Of a stretch of 64,000 bases of DNA, positions 26,901 through 36,320 are shown in pieces (within the stretch, counting starts at the first letter, position 1; each line of letters starts with the position of its first letter). The notes under the pieces are model-generated. The model worked only from the letters and a program-made list of their open reading frames with translations. It ran no database searches and was not told the DNA's origin. Source of the DNA: an uncultured Lewinella sp. (GTDB lineage Bacteria; Bacteroidota; Bacteroidia; Chitinophagales; Saprospiraceae); NCBI GenBank assembly GCA_913057725.1, contig CAJXOS010000002.1:49149-113148 (forward strand), given 5' to 3'. Position numbers and translations under genes: made by a program.

Positions 26901-26908
26901 TACTTTTG
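26901..26908 (+). promoter_or_regulatory. -7 element TACTTTTG of the TonB receptor
   Basis: TAnnTTTG match 23 bp before ATG 26932. A TTG at 26882-26884 is 16 bp upstream, near the usual -33 spacing. Confidence 0.6.
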
Positions 26909-26931
26909 ACCATTATAAATCAAATTGAACT

Positions 26932-29271
26932 ATGGTCAAATCCATTTTCCCTGTGCTCCTACTTGGCCTGCTCTTCACAAGTCTGAACGCACAGGACTCC
27001 CGACAAAAAATCAGTGGCAACATCATCGACGAACTCACCCAAGAACCCTTGGCATTTGCCACCATTAGTATTCAAGGCACCGATCCGCTCATCGGTACAA
27101 CGGCAGATATCGACGGTGCCTTTTTACTAGAGGATGTTCCCTTGGGAAGATTCACACTGGAAGTCTCCTACATCGGCTACGAAACACTCCTCGTACCAGA
27201 GGTACTTGTTACTAGCGCCAAAGCTGTTCAGCTAGACATTGGCCTTCGATTGGCTACTACTCAATTGGAAACGGTGGTGGTGCGGCCTGGAATTCGCAAA
27301 CAGCGCCCGCTCAATAGCATGGCTACCGTAAGCGCCCGTATGTTAAGCGTAGAAGAAGCCAGCCGATATGCCGGTGGTTTTGATGATCCAGCCCGATTGG
27401 CAGCCTCCTTTCCCGGAGTAGCTAGTAATGTGAGTAACAATGCCATTATCGTTCGGGGTAATGCCCCAAAGTTTTTGCAATGGAAAATCGAAGGAGTAGA
27501 AATACCCAACCCCAATCACTTTGCCAACCTTGGTGCCTTGGGTGGTGGTGGCCTTACCGCCCTAAGCAGTAACCTGATGGCCAATTCCGATTTCTTCACC
27601 GGTGCTTTCCCTGCGGAATACAACAATGCGCTCTCCGGTGTATTCGATATTCGTATGCGTAGTGGCAACAGCAATGGACACGAACATTCGGCGGAGATTG
27701 GTGTAATTGGAATCGACTTTGCTTCGGAAGGGCCACTGTCAGCAAAGCGTGAAGCCTCTTACCTCTTCAACTATCGCTACTCTACACTTGGGCTCGTGGC
27801 ACCACTCCTACCTGAGGATGCTTCCGGCACCAACTATCAGGACCTGTCTTTTAAACTAAAACTGCCATCAGAGAATGCGGGCACCTTTTCCCTTTGGGGC
27901 ATCGGTTTATTAGATCGTTCTGGCGCTACACCGGAAGTCAATCCTGAAAACAGACAGTATTATCAGGACATCGAGGATCAAACTGTCAAACAGTATATGG
28001 GTGCTACTGGTATCAATCATCAGTACTTTTTCAAGGGTGCTGGCTACCTACATACTACTTTGGCTTACTCGACCAGTGGTGTAGATTTATTTACGCAACG
28101 GTTAAATGCGAAGAAAGATCTGCTACCGCAAAACGCCATTGATGATCGTAGGTACAACCTCACATTAAAATCCTACTTCAATAGACGTTACGGACAGAAT
28201 CACGTCAACCGAACTGGCATTACCTGGCGAGGATTGGGCTATGACCTAACGATCCGCGATGCTGAATCACCTGGAAATTTACAGGAGGTTGTAGCAGAAG
28301 ATGGCTTCGCCAGCCTGGTATCTGCTTTTACAAATTCGTCTATCTCCGTTCGAAATTGGAAGTTGAATCTGGGGCTAAGTGCACAGCTATTTACCCTAAA
28401 CAACCAATCCGTAGTGGAGCCACGTCTGGGCGTTAGCTACCGCCTATCTGCTGGACAAGAGCTGAGCTTGGGCTACGGTCTCCATAGCCGAATAGAGGAA
28501 CTACCGATCTATTTCGCGAACACCCTTAATGCCAGCAACCCCAATGCCAATTTAGATCTGGACTTCACCAAGGCGCATCATTTCGTCCTGGCTTATGACC
28601 TGGATTTGAGTGATAACTTACACCTCAAAATCGAGCCTTACTACCAACGTTTATTTGACGTTCCGATGATTGCAGGTGGAGGCACCGAGGCCTTGATCAA
28701 CCTCCAAAACGATTGGTTTATCACCGATCATTACCTCAATACTGGCGAAGGTGAAAACTACGGCCTGGATCTCACCTTAGAACAGTATATGCAGAATGGC
28801 TTTTACTTCCTGCTCTCTGGATCCATTTTTGATTCTCGGTACCGAGGCGTGGATACCGACTGGTGGAACACCCGCTACAACCGAAATTTCCTATTCAACT
28901 TCCTGGCAGGAAAAGAGATTAAGATGGGCAAAAAGCAAGAAAACACGCTGGGAATTAACATGCGTATCGCTTTGCAGGGCGGTGATCGCTTCTCCAGGAT
29001 AGATCAAGCGGCTTCCCTCCAAGAACAAGATGTGGTCTATGATGAAAGTACGCCATTCACAGAACAGACCAGTGCATCAGCGTTGCTGCATGCTACAATC
29101 AGCTACCAGTGGAATAAGCCTCGGACTACGCAGAAAATTGCGCTGAAAATTCTGAATGCCAACAACTTTGAAGAATTCCAAGGACACCGCTACAACCTGG
29201 TAACAGGACAGGTAGAAGAACTGCGTGAAGGGCTGATGATACCCAATTTAAGCTACCGAATATCCTTCTAA
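26932..29271 (+). CDS. TonB-dependent outer-membrane receptor
   Basis: 779 residues. A signal peptide ends TSLNAQ. A carboxypeptidase-regulatory-like domain (about 25-115, ISGNIIDELTQEPLAFATISI) precedes a plug (about 130-240, RLAASFPGVASNVSNNAIIVRG) and a beta-barrel closing with LSYRISF. A short tyrosine- and asparagine-rich pattern runs through the barrel. It imports a ligand using TonB energy. The neighbouring membrane AraC regulator suggests substrate-induced control. No SusD partner is encoded, so glycan uptake of the Sus type is unlikely. Confidence 0.92.
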   Translation: MVKSIFPVLLLGLLFTSLNAQDSRQKISGNIIDELTQEPLAFATISIQGTDPLIGTTADIDGAFLLEDVPLGRFTLEVSYIGYETLLVPEVLVTSAKAVQLDIGLRLATTQLETVVVRPGIRKQRPLNSMATVSARMLSVEEASRYAGGFDDPARLAASFPGVASNVSNNAIIVRGNAPKFLQWKIEGVEIPNPNHFANLGALGGGGLTALSSNLMANSDFFTGAFPAEYNNALSGVFDIRMRSGNSNGHEHSAEIGVIGIDFASEGPLSAKREASYLFNYRYSTLGLVAPLLPEDASGTNYQDLSFKLKLPSENAGTFSLWGIGLLDRSGATPEVNPENRQYYQDIEDQTVKQYMGATGINHQYFFKGAGYLHTTLAYSTSGVDLFTQRLNAKKDLLPQNAIDDRRYNLTLKSYFNRRYGQNHVNRTGITWRGLGYDLTIRDAESPGNLQEVVAEDGFASLVSAFTNSSISVRNWKLNLGLSAQLFTLNNQSVVEPRLGVSYRLSAGQELSLGYGLHSRIEELPIYFANTLNASNPNANLDLDFTKAHHFVLAYDLDLSDNLHLKIEPYYQRLFDVPMIAGGGTEALINLQNDWFITDHYLNTGEGENYGLDLTLEQYMQNGFYFLLSGSIFDSRYRGVDTDWWNTRYNRNFLFNFLAGKEIKMGKKQENTLGINMRIALQGGDRFSRIDQAASLQEQDVVYDESTPFTEQTSASALLHATISYQWNKPRTTQKIALKILNANNFEEFQGHRYNLVTGQVEELREGLMIPNLSYRISF

Positions 29272-29325
29272 TGGAATAAGAACAAGCATTTCAATTCGCT
29301 ACCGAAAAAAGATATGGTTGTAGTA

Positions 29326-29362
29326 AGGGGAGATTGGCAATGGCCAACTCCCCTCTTTCATT
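29326..29362 (+). terminator. Likely terminator of the TonB receptor gene
   Basis: Stem AGGGGAG-A-TTGGC / GCCAA-CTCCCCT (29326-29338 and 29343-29354) with one bulged A and an AATG loop, followed by CTTTCATTT. Confidence 0.6.
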
Positions 29363-29464
29363 TGAGACACAGGTCTTTATTACTCCTCCAATACAATTGG
29401 CTCACACATAGGAATTCGTAATGGCATTTATTGCTTGCTCCTGCATATCTACGGCCCATTTTTC

Positions 29465-29472
29465 TATCTTTG
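29465..29472 (+). promoter_or_regulatory. -7 element TATCTTTG of pheT
   Basis: TAnnTTTG match 80 bp before the pheT ATG. Confidence 0.55.
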
Positions 29473-29552
29473 CCCCCTAAATTCGCGGCCTGACGGAACT
29501 TTGCGGTCATGTGCCGAATTGTGTTTTCTAATAGCAAAGACATAACCGACGA

Positions 29553-32003
29553 ATGAAGGTATCTCTCAGCTGGCTCCGCCAGTATATCGACACGAAGGAC
29601 ATGAGCCCCGAAGCCATCGGTGATATTCTCACCAGTACTGGCTTGGAGGTAGAAGGAATGGACGAAGTTGAAACCATCCCCGGAGGTCTTAAAGGCCTGG
29701 TGATTGGTGAAGTAAAAGAGTGTGGCAAGCACCCCAATGCTGACCGCTTGTCAGTAACTAAGGTAGACGTAGGTGGCGAAGAGCTGCTGTCTATTGTATG
29801 TGGTGCACCCAACGTAGCTGCCGGCCAGAAAGTGGTAGTAGCTACTGTTGGCACAGAGCTCTTCCCTACTGAGGGAGACCCCTTCAAAATCAAGAAAGGA
29901 AAAATTCGTGGTGAGGTTTCTGAAGGCATGATTTGTGCTGAGGACGAAATCGGCCTTGGCCATGACCATGACGGCATCATTGTTTTGCCTGGGGAAGCCC
30001 AGGTAGGAACTGCTGCTCGTGACTACTATGGGGTAGAGACCGACTACGTTTACGAAATCGGCCTGACGCCTAACCGTTCAGACGCTACCAACCACCTTGG
30101 TGTAGCTTATGACCTGGCAGCAGCACTGCGCATCAACCACGGTTATACGGATGATGTATCGGCTCCATCTGTGGAGGGCTTCAAAGTGGATCAAACCGAT
30201 ATGGCTATCCCCGTTGAAGTACGTAATACAGAAGCTTGCCCTCGTTACTCAGGTGTAACGATTACCAACCTAACTATCAGCGAATCACCAGATTGGCTTA
30301 AGGCTCGTCTGAATGCTATCGGTGTTCGCCCAATCAATAACGTAGTAGATATCACCAACTTCGTCTTGCATGAGTTGGGACAGCCGCTACACGCATTTGA
30401 TCTAGATGAGATCAAGGGTGGCAAGATCATCGTTGAAACCCTCCCTGCCAAAACCAAATTCCTTTCGCTGGACGAAATCGAGCGTGAGCTTCACGAAGAA
30501 GATCTCATGATCTGTGATGGTGAGGAAAACGGCATGTGTATTGGCGGTGTATTCGGTGGTATTAAGTCTGGTGTAAAAGATGGTACGACCAGCATCTTCC
30601 TCGAGTCTGCGCACTTCGATGCGGAGTGGATCCGTCGTACCAGCATGCGCCATAACCTGCGTACTGATGCCGCGAAGGTGTTCGAAAAAGGAAGTGATCC
30701 TAACATTACGGTATATGCCCTTAAGCGAGCAGCAATGCTGATGCAAGAGCTCGCTGGCGGTGTTATCGCTTCGGAGATTGTTGATATCTATCCAGAAGTT
30801 AAGCAGCCTGCTCAGATCGATGTTCGCTACCAGCGTATCAATGATCTAATTGGTGTGACTATCGAACCAGAGAGCGTACATGCTATCCTGGAGGCTATGG
30901 GCATGAATATCCTGAGTCAGGATGACAGCCAATTTAAGGTTGAGGTGCCAACCAATAAAGCAGATGTACTGCGTGAGGTGGATATGATCGAAGAGATTCT
31001 TCGCATCTATGGCTTCAACAACGTACCTATTCCTAGTCAGGTGACAACCAGCATGGCTATTGCTCCGCATCCTAGCCCGACTCTGGTTCGCAACTTGATT
31101 AGCGATATGCTAGCGGCTCAAGGCTTCAACGAAATGATGGCATTGAGCTTGTCAGAGTCACGCTACTACAAGGGTGAGAGTAGCTTGGTACCAGATGAAG
31201 AGTTGGTATATGTGAACAACACCTCCAACGTGCATCTGGATATTATGCGCCCAGATATGCTGTACAGCGGCCTAGAGGCTATCCTGCGCAACCAGAACCG
31301 CCAGGAAAGCGACTTGAAACTCTTTGAGTTCGGTCGTAGCTACCGCAAAGCAGAAGAAGGTTACGATGAAATCAATCGTTTAACCCTTTTCCTAACGGGT
31401 CGCCGCCAGGGCGAAAGCTGGCTAGCTGACGATCAAGCTTTGGTAAGTTTCTACAGCCTCAAGGCCTACGTAAATAATATCATGAGTCGCCTTGGTGTAC
31501 AAGGGTATCAGGAAGAAGCTATCAGCGGTGATCCCGTACTAGCTTACGGTACTCGCTACTTCCGTGGCCCACGTGAATTGGTTCGTTTCGGGCGCATTCA
31601 GAGCAATGTCCTAAAGGAAATGGACCTGCGTGGAGAGGTATTCTACGCCGACTTCAACTGGGACAACACTTTCAAGGCACTGCCTAAAAAGCGTGTTCAG
31701 TTCAATGCACTGAATAAGTACCCAAGTATGCGTCGCGACTTGGCACTGGTAGTAGATAATACCGTTAAGTTTAGCGACATCGCTGCTATAGCCGGAAAGA
31801 CCGCTAAGAAACTGCTACGAGAGTCCAACCTCTTTGATGTGTATGTGAATGATGACCAGCTGGGCGCAGGTAAGAAATCCTACGCTGTAAGCTTCATCTT
31901 CGAAGACGTGACACGGACGCTTAAAGTAAAAGAGATCGATAAGGTGATGAACCAAATCATCAACCTCTGCGAAACTAAACTTGGTGCACAGATTCGTCGC
32001 TAA
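29553..32003 (+). CDS. pheT: Phenylalanine--tRNA ligase beta subunit
   Basis: Large subunit of the alpha2-beta2 PheRS, 816 residues. It contains an N-terminal tRNA-binding OB domain (EVEGMDEVETIPGGLKGLVIGEV to about 150), B3/B4 editing domain (about 210-400, with RPINNVVDITNFVLHELGQPLHAFD), B5 (about 405-475), the catalytic-like core (about 480-710) and the C-terminal anticodon-binding FDX-ACB domain (LNKYPSMRRDLALVVDNTVKFSDI). pheS is not adjacent. The 3' end overlaps the convergent anti-sigma gene by 4 bp. Confidence 0.97.
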   Translation: MKVSLSWLRQYIDTKDMSPEAIGDILTSTGLEVEGMDEVETIPGGLKGLVIGEVKECGKHPNADRLSVTKVDVGGEELLSIVCGAPNVAAGQKVVVATVGTELFPTEGDPFKIKKGKIRGEVSEGMICAEDEIGLGHDHDGIIVLPGEAQVGTAARDYYGVETDYVYEIGLTPNRSDATNHLGVAYDLAAALRINHGYTDDVSAPSVEGFKVDQTDMAIPVEVRNTEACPRYSGVTITNLTISESPDWLKARLNAIGVRPINNVVDITNFVLHELGQPLHAFDLDEIKGGKIIVETLPAKTKFLSLDEIERELHEEDLMICDGEENGMCIGGVFGGIKSGVKDGTTSIFLESAHFDAEWIRRTSMRHNLRTDAAKVFEKGSDPNITVYALKRAAMLMQELAGGVIASEIVDIYPEVKQPAQIDVRYQRINDLIGVTIEPESVHAILEAMGMNILSQDDSQFKVEVPTNKADVLREVDMIEEILRIYGFNNVPIPSQVTTSMAIAPHPSPTLVRNLISDMLAAQGFNEMMALSLSESRYYKGESSLVPDEELVYVNNTSNVHLDIMRPDMLYSGLEAILRNQNRQESDLKLFEFGRSYRKAEEGYDEINRLTLFLTGRRQGESWLADDQALVSFYSLKAYVNNIMSRLGVQGYQEEAISGDPVLAYGTRYFRGPRELVRFGRIQSNVLKEMDLRGEVFYADFNWDNTFKALPKKRVQFNALNKYPSMRRDLALVVDNTVKFSDIAAIAGKTAKKLLRESNLFDVYVNDDQLGAGKKSYAVSFIFEDVTRTLKVKEIDKVMNQIINLCETKLGAQIRR

Positions 32004-33370
32004 CGCAGACGCTGTTGCACGCCAAATTGCAGGCCAAAGCTTTGATAGCTTTGGCTTGCTTCCCCTCTTATAAATTCTGGACTCTTGGTGTATTGAGCTG
32101 CCAAGTAAAGATGCGTCGAACCGAATAGTTCGTAGTTCACCCCTAGTCGCATGCCATACCCCCAGTGACTTTTCAGTGTGAAGGTGGGGTCATTAACAAT
32201 GTCAAACAATTCTCCTTCGCTGGTCCGGCCGCTGTATTGATGCGTCAGCAGGTAGTTGACTCCAGCTGCCAGTTCAAAATCGAATCGATTCTTGGGGATA
32301 TTATATCCGAGATACAAAGGAATTTGGTAGTACGTCATTCGATTAGCGTGCTTAATTCGCCTCGCTTCGACCTCAGTGGCTAAGCCTGGTCCGCTAAGAA
32401 ATAAAGTATCTCCACTGGGCTTAACGAAGTAGCGTGCACGATCGAATGACGTGACCACCATATCTGTACGAATCACCTCATCAAAGATGAAGGTTTCGTG
32501 AAGTTGCTGATATCCCAATCCAGTCCGAATGCTCAAGCCTGAACGATGCCGAAAACCGACTTCAAGGTTTACGTTCAGGGCTAGCTCCGGTGTTTCTCGG
32601 TCTTTGTCGCGCGTCAGTTGCTCAAAAGCAACCGGGTCAAGTGGATTGGTATTGATTTGTCGCGACAAAGTACCCGCTCCGGCATGTGCATTTATGAACA
32701 TGCCTTTAACCGGTGGATCGACCGGTTGATGGAGACTGGGTAACGGAAGAATTACATCTGGTGTTGTGGGGTCCGTTTCATTTTGCGAGACCACCGTTGT
32801 AAAGGGCGCGTTTTCAATAAACTCCACCACAAGTGCTTCTCGTTGGGGTCTCAGATGAGTCCAAGAAGTCGTGGCGATATTTGCTGCTTTTGCTGGTGTA
32901 TTTGATTTAGTGGTAAGGATTTGCGTAGGAACTTGTACAGCATTTGCTCTTGCCGAATTCGGAACAGCGTCAATTGAGTTTGGCGTTTCTATATCCAAAG
33001 CCTCATTCGTAACCATCGTGGACGAAGCAGTGGTTATTGATCCTGATGCTATACTTACTTCATCTTGTTTTCTGCTTTCTGGTGAATCAGCTAATTGTAC
33101 AGTCTGAGTGACCATCTGGTCTTGGTCTTCCACTGAAATCGAATGCAGTACCTCTTCGCTAGTCTCTTCGGTAGAAGCAGTAGTATTTGCTGATTGGCTA
33201 AACTCGCCCCAGCAGGTTGGGATAAACAGTAGTGGCAAAAGAATCCACCAATACGATCGCCAAGGAGATTTAGGTTGGGGCAACTGCGGCTCCAACTCCT
33301 CCCAGAGGCCTTCCTTATCCCACTCCACGTGGTGCTGATCCAATTTTTGTTTAAAATGATTATCCATCAT
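32000..33370 (-). CDS. Candidate dual-membrane-spanning anti-sigma factor
   Basis: 456 residues from ATG 33370. A short cytoplasmic N-terminus (MDNHFKQKLDQHHVEWDKEG) precedes a single membrane helix (about 39-55, SYWWILLPLLFIPTCWG). A long serine/threonine-rich periplasmic linker (about 60-240) follows, then a beta-barrel-like C-terminus (about 245-456) with alternating strands such as NVNLEVGFRHRSGLSIRTGLGYQQL. It starts 22 bp after an ECF sigma gene. The layout matches the Dma anti-sigma proteins described in Bacteroides thetaiotaomicron, which cross both membranes. The longer frame from 33430 overlaps the sigma gene and is rejected. Confidence 0.75.
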   Translation of the reverse strand: MMDNHFKQKLDQHHVEWDKEGLWEELEPQLPQPKSPWRSYWWILLPLLFIPTCWGEFSQSANTTASTEETSEEVLHSISVEDQDQMVTQTVQLADSPESRKQDEVSIASGSITTASSTMVTNEALDIETPNSIDAVPNSARANAVQVPTQILTTKSNTPAKAANIATTSWTHLRPQREALVVEFIENAPFTTVVSQNETDPTTPDVILPLPSLHQPVDPPVKGMFINAHAGAGTLSRQINTNPLDPVAFEQLTRDKDRETPELALNVNLEVGFRHRSGLSIRTGLGYQQLHETFIFDEVIRTDMVVTSFDRARYFVKPSGDTLFLSGPGLATEVEARRIKHANRMTYYQIPLYLGYNIPKNRFDFELAAGVNYLLTHQYSGRTSEGELFDIVNDPTFTLKSHWGYGMRLGVNYELFGSTHLYLAAQYTKSPEFIRGEASQSYQSFGLQFGVQQRLR

Positions 33371-33392
33371 CACTTTTTTACCTACCCAAAAA

Positions 33393-34001
33393 CTATGATC
33401 GTTGCCGCAGGATATCCCTACGGCGATCAAACAAAAACTGAGTCCTTATTTTTTCCCTTAGTATTTGCTTGGCTCGGGTTAACTGAGACCTGGAAGTACT
33501 CGAACTAATACCCATAACCTTAGCAATTTCATCGTGTCGAAAACCTTCGATCACGTACATATTGAAAATCATTCTGGAGCCTACCGGCAACTGTTGCAAC
33601 AGCTGCAAAATATCTTCTGCTTCCAGTTTATCAATAGCCAAATTTTCGGTGCTGAGTTCACGCATCAAGCCCGGTGTTTCGGCATATATCATGCGGCGGT
33701 TGCGCCGGTAGCTTTCAACCGCCTTATTAATTAGTATTCTGCTCATCCAGCCTTTAAAAGACCCCTTGTTTAGTTTAAAGCTGGGTATCGATTCAAATAC
33801 CTTCAAGAAGGTATCGTGTACCAAGTCTCGGGCCATTGACTTATCCCGCGCATAACGCATGGCTAGATTCATGAGGTCGTCTGCAAATAGCTCATACAGC
33901 TCGCGTTGCGCAGAACGCTTGTGCTGCTGGCAGTCTTTGATAAGCTGCTGCAGGTGTTCCTTCTGAAGGACTTTACCAACCTTTTTCATTCTAGCCGCCA
34001 T
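33393..34001 (-). CDS. ECF-type RNA polymerase sigma factor
   Basis: 202 residues. Region 2 is RELYELFADDLMNLAMRYAR with DLVHDTFLKVFESIPSFK. Region 4 is LPVGSRMIFNMYVIEGFRHDEIAKVMGISSSTSRSQLTRAKQILRE. It lies between an upstream lipoprotein (18-bp gap) and a downstream candidate anti-sigma factor (22-bp gap) on one strand, so all three should share a transcript. A second in-frame ATG four codons downstream is an alternative start. The sigma is expected to be held inactive by its neighbour until an envelope signal arrives. Confidence 0.92.
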   Translation of the reverse strand: MAARMKKVGKVLQKEHLQQLIKDCQQHKRSAQRELYELFADDLMNLAMRYARDKSMARDLVHDTFLKVFESIPSFKLNKGSFKGWMSRILINKAVESYRRNRRMIYAETPGLMRELSTENLAIDKLEAEDILQLLQQLPVGSRMIFNMYVIEGFRHDEIAKVMGISSSTSRSQLTRAKQILREKIRTQFLFDRRRDILRQRS

Positions 34002-34019
34002 GAGCTGGGGTTGTGGTGT

Positions 34020-35333
34020 TTACTGGATTTTCGCTCTGAAACTGCCTTCCATATTTCCGATTAGTTGTTCATCCGTATCGTAGATAGGCCCCGAAAAGGT
34101 GCCCTCGACAAATTCGCCGTCGTTTTGCTGGATCGTTAGCGTCAGCCCATTCCCTCCGAATTCAATCTCTCCTCTGGTATAGGAACGTAGATCCGCCGTT
34201 GTCTCGCCTGGGTTACTAGCACCTAATTCAAAACTCATACACCCAGGGCTAGAAAGAGATGGATCAATTTGCTTTAAAATAGCCCGACCATCTGGAAGCT
34301 GGTTAATGAAGGTAAAGAGCTGAATATCTTGCTCCGGGCCATCATTCACAGCATATCTCAGGTATGTATCATCGACAGTGCAGACCTCTACATTCAAATC
34401 CAGTTGATCTCCGCCACCATAATTGATATTTACTGTTCCAAAGCGTCGCGGGCTGGTCGTAACGAAGGTGAGGAAAGCCGAAGGATCATTTTCCAACAGG
34501 CATTGCTCTGCATAGTAGAAATCCGTTTCTTGTCGATAAATGGTTTGCCCATCTCTAGTAATCATTCCATAGCCTGATGAGATATTCCCTCCGCCACAAT
34601 CAGTCGCATTGATTTCTCCCGTCACTAAATCCTCCAGGAAATCAACCGAAAGGTCAAATACCGTTCCCAGGTTGATACTTTGGCTCAGTGACCCCACTGG
34701 AATAGGCCCTCCTTTCAGACACTGGAATTCGTAGTAGAGAAATAGTTGTTCATCAGCAACAGTAGAAAAGTCAAACCGCAGGTCGCCATCTGAAGTATAG
34801 TTACCCACCAGTTCATTATTGGCATTGGTCAGATAGAAGGTAGCTCCGCCCGTATTAGTAGGTTCTTGTAGGTAACCATAGATTCTAACGTAACGCTCGG
34901 CTTCACTCAATCCTTCGCCGGCGAAATCGCCAAAGGAGGTCCGGAATAAATAAGGGAATGACAAGGTGGGGGACTCACCATCAATCACCACCACATTTGG
35001 ATAATAACCAGGTGCCGTAATCTTAAGGAAGGCACCATTGGCTGGGACTTCCATTAGTGGAAATTCGTAATAGCCATCCTCATTGGTATTTACTTCTGCC
35101 AAGGCTTCGCCAGCAAACATCAGCTCTACCCGAGCATTATGTATCCGCAAGTAATTGAGCTGTGCAGAAAACAAGCTATAGGGGTCCGACACAAAGCCCT
35201 CCAGCTGCACCTCAATGGTGTTGATCTCTACTGGTGGAGGATCGATAATATCAATTGTAGTGAGGTCTTGGTTTTTTTCACACCCCCACGACAGTATCCC
35301 GACTAGCACCAAACAGAGTGCGTAGTACTTCAT
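34020..35333 (-). CDS. Lipoprotein with carboxypeptidase-regulatory-like domain
   Basis: 437 residues from ATG 35333 (MKYYALCLVLVGILSWGC). The lipobox LSWGC makes cysteine 18 the likely lipid anchor. Residues about 35-110 form a carboxypeptidase-regulatory-like beta-sandwich (VEVQLEGFVSD type, NEDGYYEFPLMEV, FLKITAPGYYPNVVV). The rest is beta-rich with several cysteines. I do not recognise the C-terminal family. It is the first gene of the operon with an ECF sigma factor and its candidate anti-sigma, so it may be a surface sensor or a target of that system. Confidence 0.82.
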   Translation of the reverse strand: MKYYALCLVLVGILSWGCEKNQDLTTIDIIDPPPVEINTIEVQLEGFVSDPYSLFSAQLNYLRIHNARVELMFAGEALAEVNTNEDGYYEFPLMEVPANGAFLKITAPGYYPNVVVIDGESPTLSFPYLFRTSFGDFAGEGLSEAERYVRIYGYLQEPTNTGGATFYLTNANNELVGNYTSDGDLRFDFSTVADEQLFLYYEFQCLKGGPIPVGSLSQSINLGTVFDLSVDFLEDLVTGEINATDCGGGNISSGYGMITRDGQTIYRQETDFYYAEQCLLENDPSAFLTFVTTSPRRFGTVNINYGGGDQLDLNVEVCTVDDTYLRYAVNDGPEQDIQLFTFINQLPDGRAILKQIDPSLSSPGCMSFELGASNPGETTADLRSYTRGEIEFGGNGLTLTIQQNDGEFVEGTFSGPIYDTDEQLIGNMEGSFRAKIQ

Positions 35334-35549
35334 AAATGATTGATTTATATGAACTCTGACTATCAAGTTAAAGGTTTCGCTTTTCTACTACAATGAACGA
35401 GGAGTAGAAAACGCTGGAACGAAAACGTAAATCGGTAGAGAATGCTATGCTTTGTTGATAATTCACTTAATTTTAGTGATATTGTGCCGATGGCTGTAAA
35501 GACAGTCAAACGAGTCGATAAATGCAGGCAAATGTCTTTCAAGTATTAT

Positions 35550-35557
35550 TACATTTG
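35550..35557 (+). promoter_or_regulatory. -7 element TACATTTG of the coiled-coil/zapA operon
   Basis: TAnnTTTG match 66 bp before ATG 35624. Confidence 0.5.
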
Positions 35558-35623
35558 CTACTGAAAAAGGCAACTCAACACTGAGCGCCTGCGTTAATTA
35601 AGAAGTATACGATTTGCCCGAGC

Positions 35624-35926
35624 ATGGAACTAAGTACACGCTTACATGAGGTGGTTATAAAGTTGGAGAGTTTGCAGCGTAAACTGCAAGCTATCGAGAC
35701 AGAGAACAACCAGCTCAGGGCAGAGAACAAAGCACTAAAACAGCAGTTGGAAGAGCAGCCACAGGCTGCAGCACCAGCTGAGGAGAATATTTCGGAGCGC
35801 GCGCCGCGGGGTAAGAATACGGAGCAGAAAGGAGTGCGGGCAGCATTAGATCAGGATATTCGTCAACAGATAGATCACTACCTCAAAGAAATCGATAAGT
35901 GCATCGAATGGTTGGGGCAGCAGTAA
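35624..35926 (+). CDS. Coiled-coil protein preceding ZapA
   Basis: 100 residues. Residues 1-45 are a heptad-patterned coiled coil (LHEVVIKLESLQRKLQAIE, NNQLRAENKALKQQLEE), followed by an alanine/proline/glutamate hinge and a second helix RAALDQDIRQQIDHYLKEIDKCIEW. It lies 4 bp before zapA and probably acts with it at the division ring, by position rather than by known family. It resembles ZapB-type small coiled coils only in general design. Confidence 0.7.
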   Translation: MELSTRLHEVVIKLESLQRKLQAIETENNQLRAENKALKQQLEEQPQAAAPAEENISERAPRGKNTEQKGVRAALDQDIRQQIDHYLKEIDKCIEWLGQQ

Positions 35927-35930
35927 GCGG

Positions 35931-36227
35931 ATGACGGAGGAGAATATGATAAAAATAACGGTAATCATCGCCGGAAGGCCTTACCCTTTGCGGATAAAGG
36001 CATCAGATGAGCCTGCCGTTCGTAAAATCGTCAAGGAAGTCAATGATAAGATTATGACTTTCCAGTCAGCCTATCCAGGCCGTGACAAACAAGACGGTTT
36101 GTCGATGACACTCCTTACGTACGCTTTTGATCTTTATAAATTGCGCCAGGAAAAGCCTGACCCCAACGAGCCAGGCCTACACAACCAACTGGATCGTATT
36201 GACGAATTGCTTGAGCAGCTGCTCTAG
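35931..36227 (+). CDS. zapA: Cell division protein ZapA
   Basis: 98 residues. The N-terminal ZapA strand-turn-strand is MIKITVIIAGRPYPLRIKASDEPAVRKIVKEVNDKI, followed by a long C-terminal helix. ZapA binds FtsZ and cross-links its filaments. The ATG at 35931 follows the upstream stop by 4 bp. A GGAGGAG sequence just before a second in-frame ATG at 35946 makes a 93-residue form possible. It sits beside rny, a common arrangement in this phylum. Confidence 0.88.
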   Translation: MTEENMIKITVIIAGRPYPLRIKASDEPAVRKIVKEVNDKIMTFQSAYPGRDKQDGLSMTLLTYAFDLYKLRQEKPDPNEPGLHNQLDRIDELLEQLL

Positions 36228-36274
36228 ATTCTTTCCTCCAATATCGTTTTCTTTCCCCCTGTCTGCTCCGGTCT

Positions 36275-36292
36275 GACACAAGACGTTGTGTC
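36275..36292. repeat. Hairpin between zapA and rny
   Basis: GACACAA-GACG-TTGTGTC, perfect 7-bp arms, 29 bp before the rny ATG and followed by an AT-rich stretch. It could be a weak terminator of the zapA operon or a leader structure of rny. Confidence 0.4.
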
Positions 36293-36320
36293 GGTTAATT
36301 ATTTTTAAACCCGAACCATT

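Noticed and set aside
32000..33430. Longer start for the anti-sigma candidate at 33430
   Set aside because: It would overlap the sigma factor gene by 38 bp and adds residues that look like antisense of the sigma C-terminus; ATG 33370 fits better.
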